A DNA stretch of 64,000 bases, taken from assembly GCA_031119205.1 (NCBI GenBank), contig JAVHYF010000014.1, positions 1-64,000 on the forward strand, given 5' to 3'. The DNA comes from Moraxellaceae bacterium (GTDB taxonomy: Bacteria; Pseudomonadota; Gammaproteobacteria; Burkholderiales; Rhodocyclaceae). Both the position numbers and the translations under genes were made by a program. The notes under the pieces are model-generated. The model saw nothing but the letters and a program-made list of their open reading frames with translations. It was not told the origin of the DNA and did no database searches. This document shows, piece by piece, positions 27,317 through 35,708 of the stretch (position 1 is the first letter of the stretch; every line of letters starts with the position of its first letter).

Positions 27317-28315
27317 TCAGCGCACCGCATCCCCCAGCCGGTACTCCGCGCTGGCTTCATCCAGCTTCGCCTTCAGTTCAGCGCTCAACGTGTAACTGGC
27401 TGCCGCAAGGGTGGCGTCCAGTTGTTCCGGCCGGCTGGCGCCCAGCAGCACCGAGCTGATGACGGGGTTGGCCAGCACCCAGGCGACCGACAGCGTGGTG
27501 AGCGGCACGCCGGCCTCGTTGGCGATGGCCTGCAGGCGCTCGACGCTGGCGAACTCGCGCGAGTGCCAGTAGCGCTCCTGGTAACGCTCCGCAGTGCTGC
27601 CCAGCGTGAAGCGGGTGCCCTCGGTGGGCGCGCCACCGGCCTTGTGCTTGCCGGTCAGCAGGCCACCGGCCAGCGGGTTATAGGGAATGACGCCGAGGCC
27701 TTCTTCCTGCGCCAGCGGCAGCAGCTCACGCTCGATCTCGCGGAACAGCAGGCTGTAGCGCGGCTGTACCGACACCGGTCGCACCAGGCGCAGCGTGTCG
27801 GCGCGGCCCAGTGCGCGCGCCAGGCGGTAGGCGAGGAAGTTGGACACGCCGACATAACGCGCACGGCCGCTGCGCACGATGGTGTCCAGCGCCTCAAGTG
27901 TCTCGTCCAGCGGGGTTTCGGTGTCGTCGCTGTGCAACTGGTAGAGGTCCACATAGTCGGTGCCCAGGCGCGCCAGTGACTTGTCGATGGCATCCAGCAG
28001 GTGCTTGCGCGAGGCGCCCTGGTCCCAGGCATTCGGGCCCACCTTGCCGACGGCCTTGGTGGCCACGATGAAGTTGCCGCGTCGCCCCTTCAGCCAGCGA
28101 CCCACGATTTCCTCGGTGCGACCCACTGTGTCCAGCGTGCCACCCAGCGGGTACACATCCGCGGTGTCCAGGAAGTTGATGCCGGCGTCGGCCGCCTTGT
28201 CGAGGATCAGGCGCGAGGTTTCCTCTTCCGTCTGCAGGCCGAAGGTCATGGTGCCGAGGGCGAGGCGGGTGACCGACAAGCCGGTGTTGCCGAGACGGGT
28301 GTGGGCGATGCTCAT
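27317..28315 (-). CDS. Aldo/keto reductase
   Basis: 332 residues, TIM-barrel NADPH-dependent aldehyde/ketone reductase. The catalytic tetrad is complete: Asp50 and Tyr55 (FLDTADVY), Lys87 (VATK) and His128 (LYQLH). It belongs to the long AKR group related to voltage-gated K+ channel beta subunits/YajO (IPYNPLAGGLLTGKH near residue 220). It follows glutathione peroxidase by 58 nt on the same strand, so it may share transcripts from the sigma-54 site at 29750. Physiological substrate unknown. Confidence 0.92.
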   Translation of the reverse strand: MSIAHTRLGNTGLSVTRLALGTMTFGLQTEEETSRLILDKAADAGINFLDTADVYPLGGTLDTVGRTEEIVGRWLKGRRGNFIVATKAVGKVGPNAWDQGASRKHLLDAIDKSLARLGTDYVDLYQLHSDDTETPLDETLEALDTIVRSGRARYVGVSNFLAYRLARALGRADTLRLVRPVSVQPRYSLLFREIERELLPLAQEEGLGVIPYNPLAGGLLTGKHKAGGAPTEGTRFTLGSTAERYQERYWHSREFASVERLQAIANEAGVPLTTLSVAWVLANPVISSVLLGASRPEQLDATLAAASYTLSAELKAKLDEASAEYRLGDAVR

Positions 28316-28373
28316 GGGACAGTCCTGTTCGTGATGCGGGATGGATGCACCGGAGTGCGTGGTCTGCGTGGTG

Positions 28374-28874
<501 letters not shown>

Positions 28875-28918
28875 GAAACCTCCGGGTTGGACGGGGCACA
28901 CGATGCACCCCGGACCCT

Positions 28919-29677
28919 TTAATAGTAGATGCTGCCCGGCGTGCCGCCGCCGGCCGGGATCGCATCACCATTGACGGAGGCGCCAAGCGGCGAGGCGAGG
29001 AAGGTCACCAGCGCGGCGATCTCTTCCGCCGTCACGATGCGGCCGATGGTGTTGCCGGCCGCGGCCTTCTGCGCGGCCTCGGCATCGGTACGCTCGGTGC
29101 GCGTCGAGCCCGGATGCACCGCCACCACGTTCACACCTTGCGGCCCCAGCTCGTCGGCGAGGTTCTTGGTGATGGCTGCCACGCCCACGTTGCGCAGCGT
29201 CGCCACTGGCCGGCCGGTGCGGTGCAGCGCCAGGCCGCCGATGTTGATGATGCGGCCCCAGCCCTGCTTCAACAGATGCGGTGCGGCCGCGCGCGCGGTG
29301 CGCAGGTAGCCCAGCACCTTGATGTCGATGTCCTGCAAGGCCAGGTCGTCGTCGATGTCGGCCAGCCGCGTCGCGGTGGACAAGCCGCCCGGAGGCGCCG
29401 CCGCATTCACCAGGATGTCGATGCCACCCAGTGCCTCCACCGCGTGCTTCACCAGCGCGTCGGCGGAATCCTTGCTGGTCGCCTCGAAGACTACCGGCAC
29501 CACGCGGCGTCCGGTCGCGCTGGCGATCTCGCGCGCCGTGCCATCCAGCTGCTCACGGTTGCGTGCAGCGATGACGACATCGACGCCTTCGGTGGCGAGC
29601 GCCAGTGCGATGGCCTTGCCGATGCCGCGACTGCCACCGGTAACGATGGCGCGTTTGCCTTGCAGATGCAGGTTCAT
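28919..29677 (-). CDS. SDR-family protein lacking catalytic Tyr and Lys
   Basis: 252 residues from ATG 29677; an upstream in-frame ATG falls inside the predicted sigma-54 promoter and is rejected. The Rossmann motif TGGSRGIG (13-20) is intact and NAAA stands for NNAG at 91-94. At the YxxxK site the sequence is A159-T-L-R-N163, so Tyr and Lys are missing, and the Ser position is Gly (INIGG). The ending GTPGSIYY is like that of several Burkholderiales SDRs. It is the second SDR in this window with a degenerate active site. Probable first gene of an operon with glutathione peroxidase and aldo/keto reductase. Confidence 0.87.
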   Translation of the reverse strand: MNLHLQGKRAIVTGGSRGIGKAIALALATEGVDVVIAARNREQLDGTAREIASATGRRVVPVVFEATSKDSADALVKHAVEALGGIDILVNAAAPPGGLSTATRLADIDDDLALQDIDIKVLGYLRTARAAAPHLLKQGWGRIINIGGLALHRTGRPVATLRNVGVAAITKNLADELGPQGVNVVAVHPGSTRTERTDAEAAQKAAAGNTIGRIVTAEEIAALVTFLASPLGASVNGDAIPAGGGTPGSIYY

Positions 29678-29749
29678 GTCCGGGTGTCCTGTGAGACGGT
29701 CGTCGCAGTTGGAGACGACCGCCGGGGTGAAGTTCAGGCCCGTGGCGTT

Positions 29750-29765
29750 CGCAAGCTCCATGCCA
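29750..29765 (-). promoter_or_regulatory. Sigma-54 promoter upstream of the SDR-peroxidase-reductase genes
   Basis: Minus strand TGGCATGGAGCTTGCG is a near-perfect -24/-12 element with exact GG-N10-GC spacing. The predicted start near 29739 leaves a ~62-nt leader to the ATG at 29677. Confidence 0.68.
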
Positions 29766-29910
29766 CGCCCGCAGGCCGCGTCAGGGCGTGGCCGACGCCA
29801 GCGGGTGCTGCTGCGCGTCCAGCACGCGTCGGCGATGCCTGCGGAGAACGCAGCAGGTCGGCCGCAACCTGTGTCTGTTCATGCGGCCGTGTTTTCCTGC
29901 ACTCACTCAA

Positions 29911-31032
29911 TCAATCACGCCACCACGTGCTGCCCGGACCGGGCGCCAGCATGTCGATGCGCTCACCCATCTGTGGCGTAGTCAGCGGGATGTCCCCAGT
30001 CTTTGCCAGCTGCGCGATCTGTTCGAAGGGATCGTCCCAGGCGTGCATCGCGAGATCGAAGGTGCCGTTGTGGATCGGGTACAGCCACTTCGCGCCGAGG
30101 TCGTGGAAGGCTTGCGTGGTCTGCGCCGGCAGCATGTGCACGTACTCCCAGCGCTTGTTGTAGGCGCCGGTTTCCAGGAAGGCGATGTCGAAGGGACCAA
30201 GACGCTCACCGATCTCCCTGAAGCCGTCGAAGTAGCCGGTGTCGCCGCTGAAGAAGAGCCTGATGCCCGGCGCGTCGATCACCCAGGACGCCCACAGCGT
30301 GCGGTCGCCATCCGCCAGGCCACGCCCCGAGAAATGCTGCGCCGGGGTGGCGGTGAAGCGCAGCGCGCCGAAGGTCGTGTGTTGCCACCAGTCCAGCTCA
30401 CGCACCTTGCTGGCCGGCACGCCCCAGTCCACCAGCGTGGCGCCCACGCCCAGCGGCGTGATGAACTGGCCAACCTTCCCCTGCAGGGCAAGGACGGCTG
30501 CGTGGTCCAGGTGGTCGTAGTGGTTGTGCGACAGGATCACTGCTTCGATGGGTGGCAGTTCGTCGATGGCAATGGGCGGCGCATGCCAGCGCTTCGGCCC
30601 GAACCACTGCACCGGTGATGCCCGCTCGCTGAACACCGGGTCGGTCAGCCAGAACTTGCCGTGCAGCTTCAGCAGAAGGCTGGAGTGGCCCAGGCGCCAC
30701 ACGCTGTTGTCCGGCGCGGCCAGCAGGGCCGCCTGGGTCAGTGTCTGCACGGGGATCACGCGATCGGGCAGGGTGCCGGACGGCTTGTTGAACAGGAAGT
30801 CGAACCACAGGCCCAGCTCGTCCCAGAGGCTGAGCGCAGGGCGTGGCGCCGGGTTGCGGAAGCGTCCCTCCCTGAACTGGGCGGATTGCCCGTAGCCGGG
30901 CGCGGAGGGGCGTGCGACCGGCGCGCACAGCACCGACATGATCAGGCCACCGAGGAAGACGGATGAGAGCCAGCCTCGTGCCGTGCGCCAGGGTGCGCAA
31001 TCACTTCTGCCTGCGGTTCTTGTGATGCTCAT
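29911..31032 (-). CDS. MBL-fold metallohydrolase, NAPE-PLD/UlaG-like, membrane-anchored or secreted
   Basis: 373 residues. An N-terminal hydrophobic segment (about 22-40, SSVFLGGLIMSVLCAP) indicates export or a membrane anchor; the lipobox is poor. The metallo-beta-lactamase metal motif HNHYDH is in LSHNHYDHLDH, with later metal ligands in FFSGDTGYFDGF and YPIHNGTFDLAMH. The closest recognised group is N-acyl-phosphatidylethanolamine phospholipase D-like hydrolases, so a lipid phosphodiester substrate is plausible but not shown. Monocistronic, with about 230 nt before the next start downstream. Confidence 0.87.
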   Translation of the reverse strand: MSITRTAGRSDCAPWRTARGWLSSVFLGGLIMSVLCAPVARPSAPGYGQSAQFREGRFRNPAPRPALSLWDELGLWFDFLFNKPSGTLPDRVIPVQTLTQAALLAAPDNSVWRLGHSSLLLKLHGKFWLTDPVFSERASPVQWFGPKRWHAPPIAIDELPPIEAVILSHNHYDHLDHAAVLALQGKVGQFITPLGVGATLVDWGVPASKVRELDWWQHTTFGALRFTATPAQHFSGRGLADGDRTLWASWVIDAPGIRLFFSGDTGYFDGFREIGERLGPFDIAFLETGAYNKRWEYVHMLPAQTTQAFHDLGAKWLYPIHNGTFDLAMHAWDDPFEQIAQLAKTGDIPLTTPQMGERIDMLAPGPGSTWWRD

Positions 31033-31166
31033 TGTTCGTGCCTTTGATGGAGGAGTGCCGGAGAGGCCATGATTGAGTGCCCATCACCATCAGTGATGGA
31101 CTGCGGTGGGTCGCCGTCTTGCGGCGAGCCCACGTTGTCCCTTCACTGATGACTCGATTCCAGCGA

Positions 31167-32327
31167 TTACAGCGCCTGCTTCAGGATGTCGGTCACCGCA
31201 TCGCGCGTGTAGGTTCCGGCCAGGCCGAACCACTGTGCGTTGCCCAGCACGTTGTCGATGGTGGTCGGCAGTTGCGCTTCGGTGATGCCCAGTTGCGACA
31301 GGCGCGTGGGCGTGCCGATCTTGTCGAACCACTTCTCCAGCGCGGCGATGCCTTCTTCCGCCGTCTTCAGGCCGAACACCTGTTGCGCGAAGCGCTCGAA
31401 CTGCGCCGGGCGCGGGTTGCTGGCGTGGGCGTGGTACCACTTGGCCCAGGCCGGGATCACCACCGACAGACCAGCACCGTGCGGCACATTGAACAGCGCG
31501 GAAAGCGAGTGCTCGATCATGTGGTTGGGGTAGCCGAAGCCCGCGGTGCCCGCATGGGTGATGCCGTTGAGTGCCAGCGTGGATGCCCAGGCGAATTCGG
31601 CGCGGGCGTCGTAGTCGTGCGGATCGGCCAGCAGTGCTTCGGTGCTCTCGATCACTGTCTTGATGATGGATTCGACCAGGCGCGACTGGATCGTCGGCTG
31701 CACGCGGGCGGTGAAATAGCCTTCGATGGAGTGGGCGATGATGTCCGCGGCGGAGTACACCAGGTAGTCGCGCGACACGGTCTGCATCAGCGCCGGATTG
31801 ACGATGGAAACCTTCGGGAAGGTGTGCACCGAACCGATGGCGAACTTCTCCTTCGTCGCCTCGTTGGTGACGACCGCGCCGTTGTTCATCTCGCTGCCGG
31901 TGGCGGCCAGCGTGAGGATGGCGAAGACCGGCAGCGCTGCATCGATCGGTGCCTTCCGCAGGAACAGGTCCCACACGTCGCCGTCATGCAGCGTACCGGC
32001 GGCGATGGCCTTGGAGCTGTCCAGCACCGAGCCGCCACCGACGCTGAGGATGGCATCCACCTTGTGCTCGCGCGCGGTGGCGATGGCCTCGCGGACTTTC
32101 GACAACACCGGGTTGCTGACGATGCCACCACTCTCCACGAAGCTGATGCCGTGCTTGTCCAGGCTCTTGCTGACGGTGGCGAACAGGCCGTCGCGCTTGA
32201 TGCGCTCGCTGCCGTAGGTGAGCAGCACCTTCTTGACGCCTTGCTCGGCCAGGATCTGGCCGATGAGCTGTTCCTTGTCCTTGCCGAACTCGATGCGGGT
32301 GGGGTTGTAGAAGCTGAAATTGTCCAT
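31167..32327 (-). CDS. Iron-type NADPH-dependent alcohol dehydrogenase (YqhD/BdhA-like)
   Basis: 386 residues from ATG 32327 (MDNFSFYNPTRIEFGK), with AAGGA nine bases upstream; the length is nearly identical to E. coli YqhD. GGGSVLDSSKAIA binds cofactor, and metal ligands lie in ADIIAHSIEGYF and NHMIEHSLSALFNVPHGAGL. These enzymes reduce toxic aldehydes. The open frame continues upstream into the antisense of the LysR gene, but that part is not coding. Divergent LysR regulator suggests aldehyde- or redox-responsive control. Confidence 0.93.
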   Translation of the reverse strand: MDNFSFYNPTRIEFGKDKEQLIGQILAEQGVKKVLLTYGSERIKRDGLFATVSKSLDKHGISFVESGGIVSNPVLSKVREAIATAREHKVDAILSVGGGSVLDSSKAIAAGTLHDGDVWDLFLRKAPIDAALPVFAILTLAATGSEMNNGAVVTNEATKEKFAIGSVHTFPKVSIVNPALMQTVSRDYLVYSAADIIAHSIEGYFTARVQPTIQSRLVESIIKTVIESTEALLADPHDYDARAEFAWASTLALNGITHAGTAGFGYPNHMIEHSLSALFNVPHGAGLSVVIPAWAKWYHAHASNPRPAQFERFAQQVFGLKTAEEGIAALEKWFDKIGTPTRLSQLGITEAQLPTTIDNVLGNAQWFGLAGTYTRDAVTDILKQAL

Positions 32328-32431
32328 GGCGAGCATCCTTGTCGTTGGTTGGCGGAGTGCGACGGGGCACATCCGATGGGCTGAACTGTAGGCGCGCGAT
32401 AAACATCCAACTAGGCGAAATTCGTTGAATG

Positions 32432-32454
32432 ATTTACAACTGAATGATGTAAAT
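32432..32454. promoter_or_regulatory. Likely LysR-type operator between alcohol dehydrogenase and its regulator
   Basis: ATTTAC-N11-GTAAAT is a perfect interrupted palindrome containing the T-N11-A core of LysR boxes, 17 nt before the lysR-type start codon and about 105 nt from the dehydrogenase start. It is well placed for autorepression and for activation of the divergent gene. Confidence 0.6.
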
Positions 32455-32471
32455 AGGGCAGAAGGCCGGGC

Positions 32472-33428
32472 ATGATCAACGAACTCCGCTCCATCACCAC
32501 CTTCGTGCGCACGGTGGAGCTCGGCAGCCTCAGCCGGGCGGCCGAGGCGCAGCAGATCTCGCCCCAGGCGGCCAGCAAGGCTCTGGCCCAGCTGGAGGCT
32601 TACCTGGGTGTGCGGCTGTTCCACCGCACCACGCGCAGCATGTCGCTGACCGAGGAGGGCCAGCGCTTCCTGGAGGCTGCCCAGCCCTCCCTGCTGGGGC
32701 TGCAGCAGGCGCTGCTGGGGGCGCGCCAGACGCGCGAGGACATTGCCGGGCCGCTGCGCATCGTTGGGCCGCGCTCCGTGTCGCACGCCATCATCGGACC
32801 AGTGCTGGACGAGTACTGCCGGCTCTATCCCGAGGTGCAGCCGGACATCCAGCTCGATGACCGCATCGGCAACTGGGTGGAGGACCGCGTGGATGTCGGC
32901 TTCCGCATCGGCCAGTCGCCGCAGGAAGGGCTGATCGCACGTCGCCTGTTCCCGCTGCAGCTGATCACCTGCGCATCGCCCAGCTACCTGCGCAAGCACG
33001 GGGTGCCGCGCGCACTGCACGAGCTGGGCGCCCACCGCTGCAGCGTGTTCCGTCACGGTGGCAGCGGCCGTCTCGTGCCCTGGCATGTGAGCGTGGGCGA
33101 CGACATCCAGGAGCAGCCGGTGTCGCCGGCCTTTTCCACCAACGACGAAACACTGGAGCTGCGTGCCGTGCTGGCCGGCGAGGTGATCGGCCAGATCGCC
33201 GGTCCCACCGCTGCGCCCCACATCCGCGCTGGTCGCCTGGTGCCGGTGCTGCTCGATCACATGACCGAGATGTACAGCCTGTTCATCTACTACGGCAGCC
33301 GCAGTGCGCAACCCGCGCGGGTGCGCCGCTTCATCGACCTCGCCGTCGAGCGCCTGGTCGACAACCCGGAATTCGTGCTCGACCGGCAGGAGCTGGCCAA
33401 GGCGCAGCGCACGGCACTGCGCGGCTGA
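32472..33428 (+). CDS. LysR-family transcriptional regulator
   Basis: 318 residues. The N-terminal winged helix-turn-helix reads FVRTVELGSLSRAAEAQQIS then SKALAQLEAYLGVRLF; the effector-binding domain fills about 90-300. It is divergent from the aldehyde-reducing dehydrogenase, with a good T-N11-A operator in the shared 144-nt region, so it most likely controls that gene. The inducer is unknown. Confidence 0.93.
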   Translation: MINELRSITTFVRTVELGSLSRAAEAQQISPQAASKALAQLEAYLGVRLFHRTTRSMSLTEEGQRFLEAAQPSLLGLQQALLGARQTREDIAGPLRIVGPRSVSHAIIGPVLDEYCRLYPEVQPDIQLDDRIGNWVEDRVDVGFRIGQSPQEGLIARRLFPLQLITCASPSYLRKHGVPRALHELGAHRCSVFRHGGSGRLVPWHVSVGDDIQEQPVSPAFSTNDETLELRAVLAGEVIGQIAGPTAAPHIRAGRLVPVLLDHMTEMYSLFIYYGSRSAQPARVRRFIDLAVERLVDNPEFVLDRQELAKAQRTALRG

Positions 33429-33581
33429 CGGGCTGAAGTCCCGCCGGCTGGGGCCGCGCTGCCGGCTCTCCTTCGCGGCGCTGCGGCCGGGCCTGTTTTC
33501 GTTGCCGGACTCCGCGCTCGAACGGCCCCGTGACGAGTGCCTGCGCGCGCGCCGCTTATATCAAGTTCCGCTATTGCAACG

Positions 33582-33595
33582 ACGAATTCATTCGT
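33582..33595. promoter_or_regulatory. Palindrome upstream of the encapsulin-sulfur operon
   Basis: ACGAAT-TC-ATTCGT has perfect 6-bp arms and is followed by a T-run. It lies about 100 nt before the rhodanese start, in a 267-nt gap that is otherwise featureless. It is a candidate operator; the factor is unknown. Confidence 0.35.
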
Positions 33596-33695
33596 TTTTT
33601 GCGTGATGCCGCACGCCTATGCTGGTCCCCACAACAACGACAGGCCGGCAACGTGGCTGGCCATTTCCGAGCGACTTGCGAATACAGGGCCCGAC

Positions 33696-34214
33696 ATGAC
33701 TTCACTGGCTACGACTGCCGCCGCACAGCCGGCTGGCGAGCACTTCAATCTGGCTCCCGCCACCGATGGCGATGCCGAACGCATTCTCGGTGCCGCGCGC
33801 GAAAGTGCGCAGGCCAACGGACTGGCCTATGCCGGCGGCGTGTCGCCGACCGACGCCTGGGCGCTGGTCAATGGCGGCGACGCCGTGCTGGTGGACGTGC
33901 GTTCCGGCGAGGAGCGCAAGTTCGTCGGTCATGTGCCGGACAGCCTGCACGTGGCCTGGGCCACCGGCACCGCGCTGACGCGCAACCCGCGCTTCGTGCG
34001 CGAGCTGGAAGCCAAGGTGGGCAAGGAGCGCGTGGTGCTGTTCCTGTGCCGCAGCGGCAAGCGTTCCGCACTGGCGGCGGAGGCCGCGGCCAAGGCCGGC
34101 TTCACCAGCGCCTTCAACGTGCTGGAAGGCTTCGAGGGCGAGTTGAACGAACAGCAGCAGCGGGGCGATCTCGGTGGCTGGCGCCACTGGAACCTGCCCT
34201 GGGTGCAGGACTGA
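33696..34214 (+). CDS. Rhodanese-domain sulfurtransferase
   Basis: 172 residues from ATG 33696 (MTSLATTAAA); a longer frame upstream is arginine/proline-poor and lacks a ribosome site. Single rhodanese domain from about 45 to 165: LVDVRSGEERKFVGHVPDS, then the active-site loop LFLCRSGKRS with Cys118, which carries the persulfide. Cytoplasmic. As first gene of the cluster leading to a serine acetyltransferase, an encapsulin and its cysteine desulfurase cargo, it probably accepts or relays sulfane sulfur. Rhodaneses are reported accessory genes of Family 2A encapsulin loci. Confidence 0.9.
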   Translation: MTSLATTAAAQPAGEHFNLAPATDGDAERILGAARESAQANGLAYAGGVSPTDAWALVNGGDAVLVDVRSGEERKFVGHVPDSLHVAWATGTALTRNPRFVRELEAKVGKERVVLFLCRSGKRSALAAEAAAKAGFTSAFNVLEGFEGELNEQQQRGDLGGWRHWNLPWVQD

Positions 34215-34298
34215 CGCGTCCGCACGCCCGGTGGGGCCGGGCGCGATGGATGGTGAATGGATAGTTAGCGTAACGACGAGCGATACGAGGGAGGCAGC

Positions 34299-34358
34299 AT
34301 GCAGTGGGCAAGCAGGGGCGGGCGTCCGGCCGCGCAGGAAGCGCAGGGCGTGGCATGA
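34299..34358 (+). CDS. Possible 19-codon upstream ORF coupled to cysE
   Basis: ATG 34299 has a strong GAGGGAGGCAGC site and reads 19 codons to a TGA that overlaps the cysE ATG as ATGA (34355-34358). No homology is recognisable. It may be a leader peptide that couples or regulates translation. Alternatively the same ribosome site serves a GTG start for a longer CysE at 34304. Confidence 0.35.
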   Translation: MQWASRGGRPAAQEAQGVA

Positions 34359-35308
34359 GCGCGGCCGAGAACAACACGCAGAACTTGCTGGCTGCCGTGC
34401 CCAACTGGGAGCTGGACCGCGTCGTGGAAGGCCTGCGCAACGCACGGGCACGCTGGCGTGAAAGCCAGCGCCGCAAGCGCGAATTCGGCGGCCGCGAGTT
34501 TCCTTCGCGGGAGGCGCTGACCGGGATCATCGAAGGCCTGTGCGGCGCACTGTTCCCGATGCGACTCGGCCCACCGGACCTGCGCCAGGAGAGCGAGGAC
34601 TTCTACGTCGGCCACACGCTGGACGCGGCGCTCAATGCGCTGCTGTTGCAGGTGCGGCTGGAACTCTTCTACGTGGCCCGCCACGAGCAGACCGGGCCGG
34701 CGGAGATCGAGCTGCGCGCGGTGAGCATCGTGCGCGACTTCGCGTCTGCCTTGCCGCAGGTGCGCGAGCTGCTGGATACCGATGTGCTGGCCGCCTACCA
34801 GGGCGACCCCGCCGCGCGCTCGGTGGACGAAGTGCTGCTGTGCTACCCCGGCATCATCGCGATCATCCATCACCGCCTGGCGCATGTGCTGTACGGGCTG
34901 GGCGTGCCGCTGCTGGCGCGCATCGTGGCGGAGATTGCGCACTCGGAGACCGGCATCGACATCCACCCGGGTGCGCAGATCGGCCCCGGCTTTTTCATCG
35001 ATCACGGCACCGGCGTCGTCATCGGCGAGACGGCGGTCATCGGTGCGCGGGTACGCGTCTATCAAGCCGTCACGCTGGGCGCCAAGCGCTTCCCGGCCGG
35101 CGAGGACGGCAGCCTGCAGAAGGGTTTGCCGCGCCACCCGGTGGTGGAGGACGACGTGGTCATCTATGCCGGCGCTACCATCCTGGGCCGCATCACCATC
35201 GGTGCCGGTTCGGTCATCGGCGGCAACGTATGGCTCACGCGCAGCGTCGCCCCGCAGAGCAACGTCACCCAGGCCAGCCTGCAGCAGCAGGCCGGTGCCG
35301 GGCAGTAG
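34355..35308 (+). CDS. cysE: Serine O-acetyltransferase, EpsC-like
   Basis: 317 residues from ATG 34355; GTG 34304 is an alternative. An alpha-helical N-terminal domain of about 190 residues precedes a left-handed beta-helix hexapeptide domain with IDIHPGAQIGPGFFIDHGTG holding the catalytic His, GARVRVYQAVTLGAK, and a C-terminal IGAGSVIGGNVWL coil. It acetylates L-serine to O-acetylserine, the acceptor for sulfide in cysteine synthesis. The long N-terminus is of the EpsC type found in encapsulin-linked serine acetyltransferases. Co-directional with rhodanese, XRE regulator, encapsulin and cysteine desulfurase. Confidence 0.92.
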   Translation: MSAAENNTQNLLAAVPNWELDRVVEGLRNARARWRESQRRKREFGGREFPSREALTGIIEGLCGALFPMRLGPPDLRQESEDFYVGHTLDAALNALLLQVRLELFYVARHEQTGPAEIELRAVSIVRDFASALPQVRELLDTDVLAAYQGDPAARSVDEVLLCYPGIIAIIHHRLAHVLYGLGVPLLARIVAEIAHSETGIDIHPGAQIGPGFFIDHGTGVVIGETAVIGARVRVYQAVTLGAKRFPAGEDGSLQKGLPRHPVVEDDVVIYAGATILGRITIGAGSVIGGNVWLTRSVAPQSNVTQASLQQQAGAGQ

Positions 35309-35321
35309 TGGGAGAGGTGTG

Positions 35322-35552
35322 ATGAGTGGACAGTGCCAGCGCTTCGGACGCGTCGTCCGCCAGTCGCGCGAGGCCCAGGGATGGTCGCAGGAGCAACTGG
35401 CGGAGCGCGCCGACCTGAACCGTTCCTACATCGGCGAGATCGAGCGCGGCGACGCGATGCCGTCGCTCGCCACCCTCGCCAAGCTGGCCACTGCGCTGGG
35501 CGTCACCTTGTCCGCGCTGATGGCGCGCTACGAGCAGCTCACGAGCGCCTGA
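35322..35552 (+). CDS. Small XRE-family helix-turn-helix regulator
   Basis: 76 residues from ATG 35322 (GGGAGAGGTGTG site), 13 nt after cysE. Nearly the whole protein is an HTH_3 domain: VVRQSREAQGWSQEQLAER, then DLNRSYIGEIERGDAMPSL and LATALGVTLSALM. No sensor domain is present. Its place inside the sulfur-encapsulin cluster, just before the encapsulin promoter region, suggests that it controls this operon. Confidence 0.87.
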   Translation: MSGQCQRFGRVVRQSREAQGWSQEQLAERADLNRSYIGEIERGDAMPSLATLAKLATALGVTLSALMARYEQLTSA

Positions 35553-35666
35553 GCCTCGTCGCACCGGTGTATGGGGGCCTGCGCCAGAGAGCCCGTCGTC
35601 ACTCAATGATGGCTATAGCATGTTGAGCGCACGCGGCCGCTGCCCGAAGCTCCCGACTGTCAGTTC

Positions 35667-35698
35667 TTCGTATAAGCAAATCAGCTTTTTCGTATAAG
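35667..35698 (+). promoter_or_regulatory. Paired direct repeats before the encapsulin gene
   Basis: TTCGTATAAG occurs at 35667-35676 and 35689-35698, start-to-start distance 22 nt, about two helical turns. The TATAAG cores resemble -10 elements; the second is only 10 nt from the encapsulin ATG, so it would act as an operator rather than a promoter. Likely a binding site for a dimeric regulator, perhaps the XRE protein just upstream. Confidence 0.5.
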
Positions 35699-35708
35699 GG
35701 AGTGCTTC

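Noticed and set aside
32328-33311. N-terminal 328-codon extension of the iron alcohol dehydrogenase
   Set aside because: It is the antisense of the LysR gene; the normal YqhD start and length fit ATG 32327.
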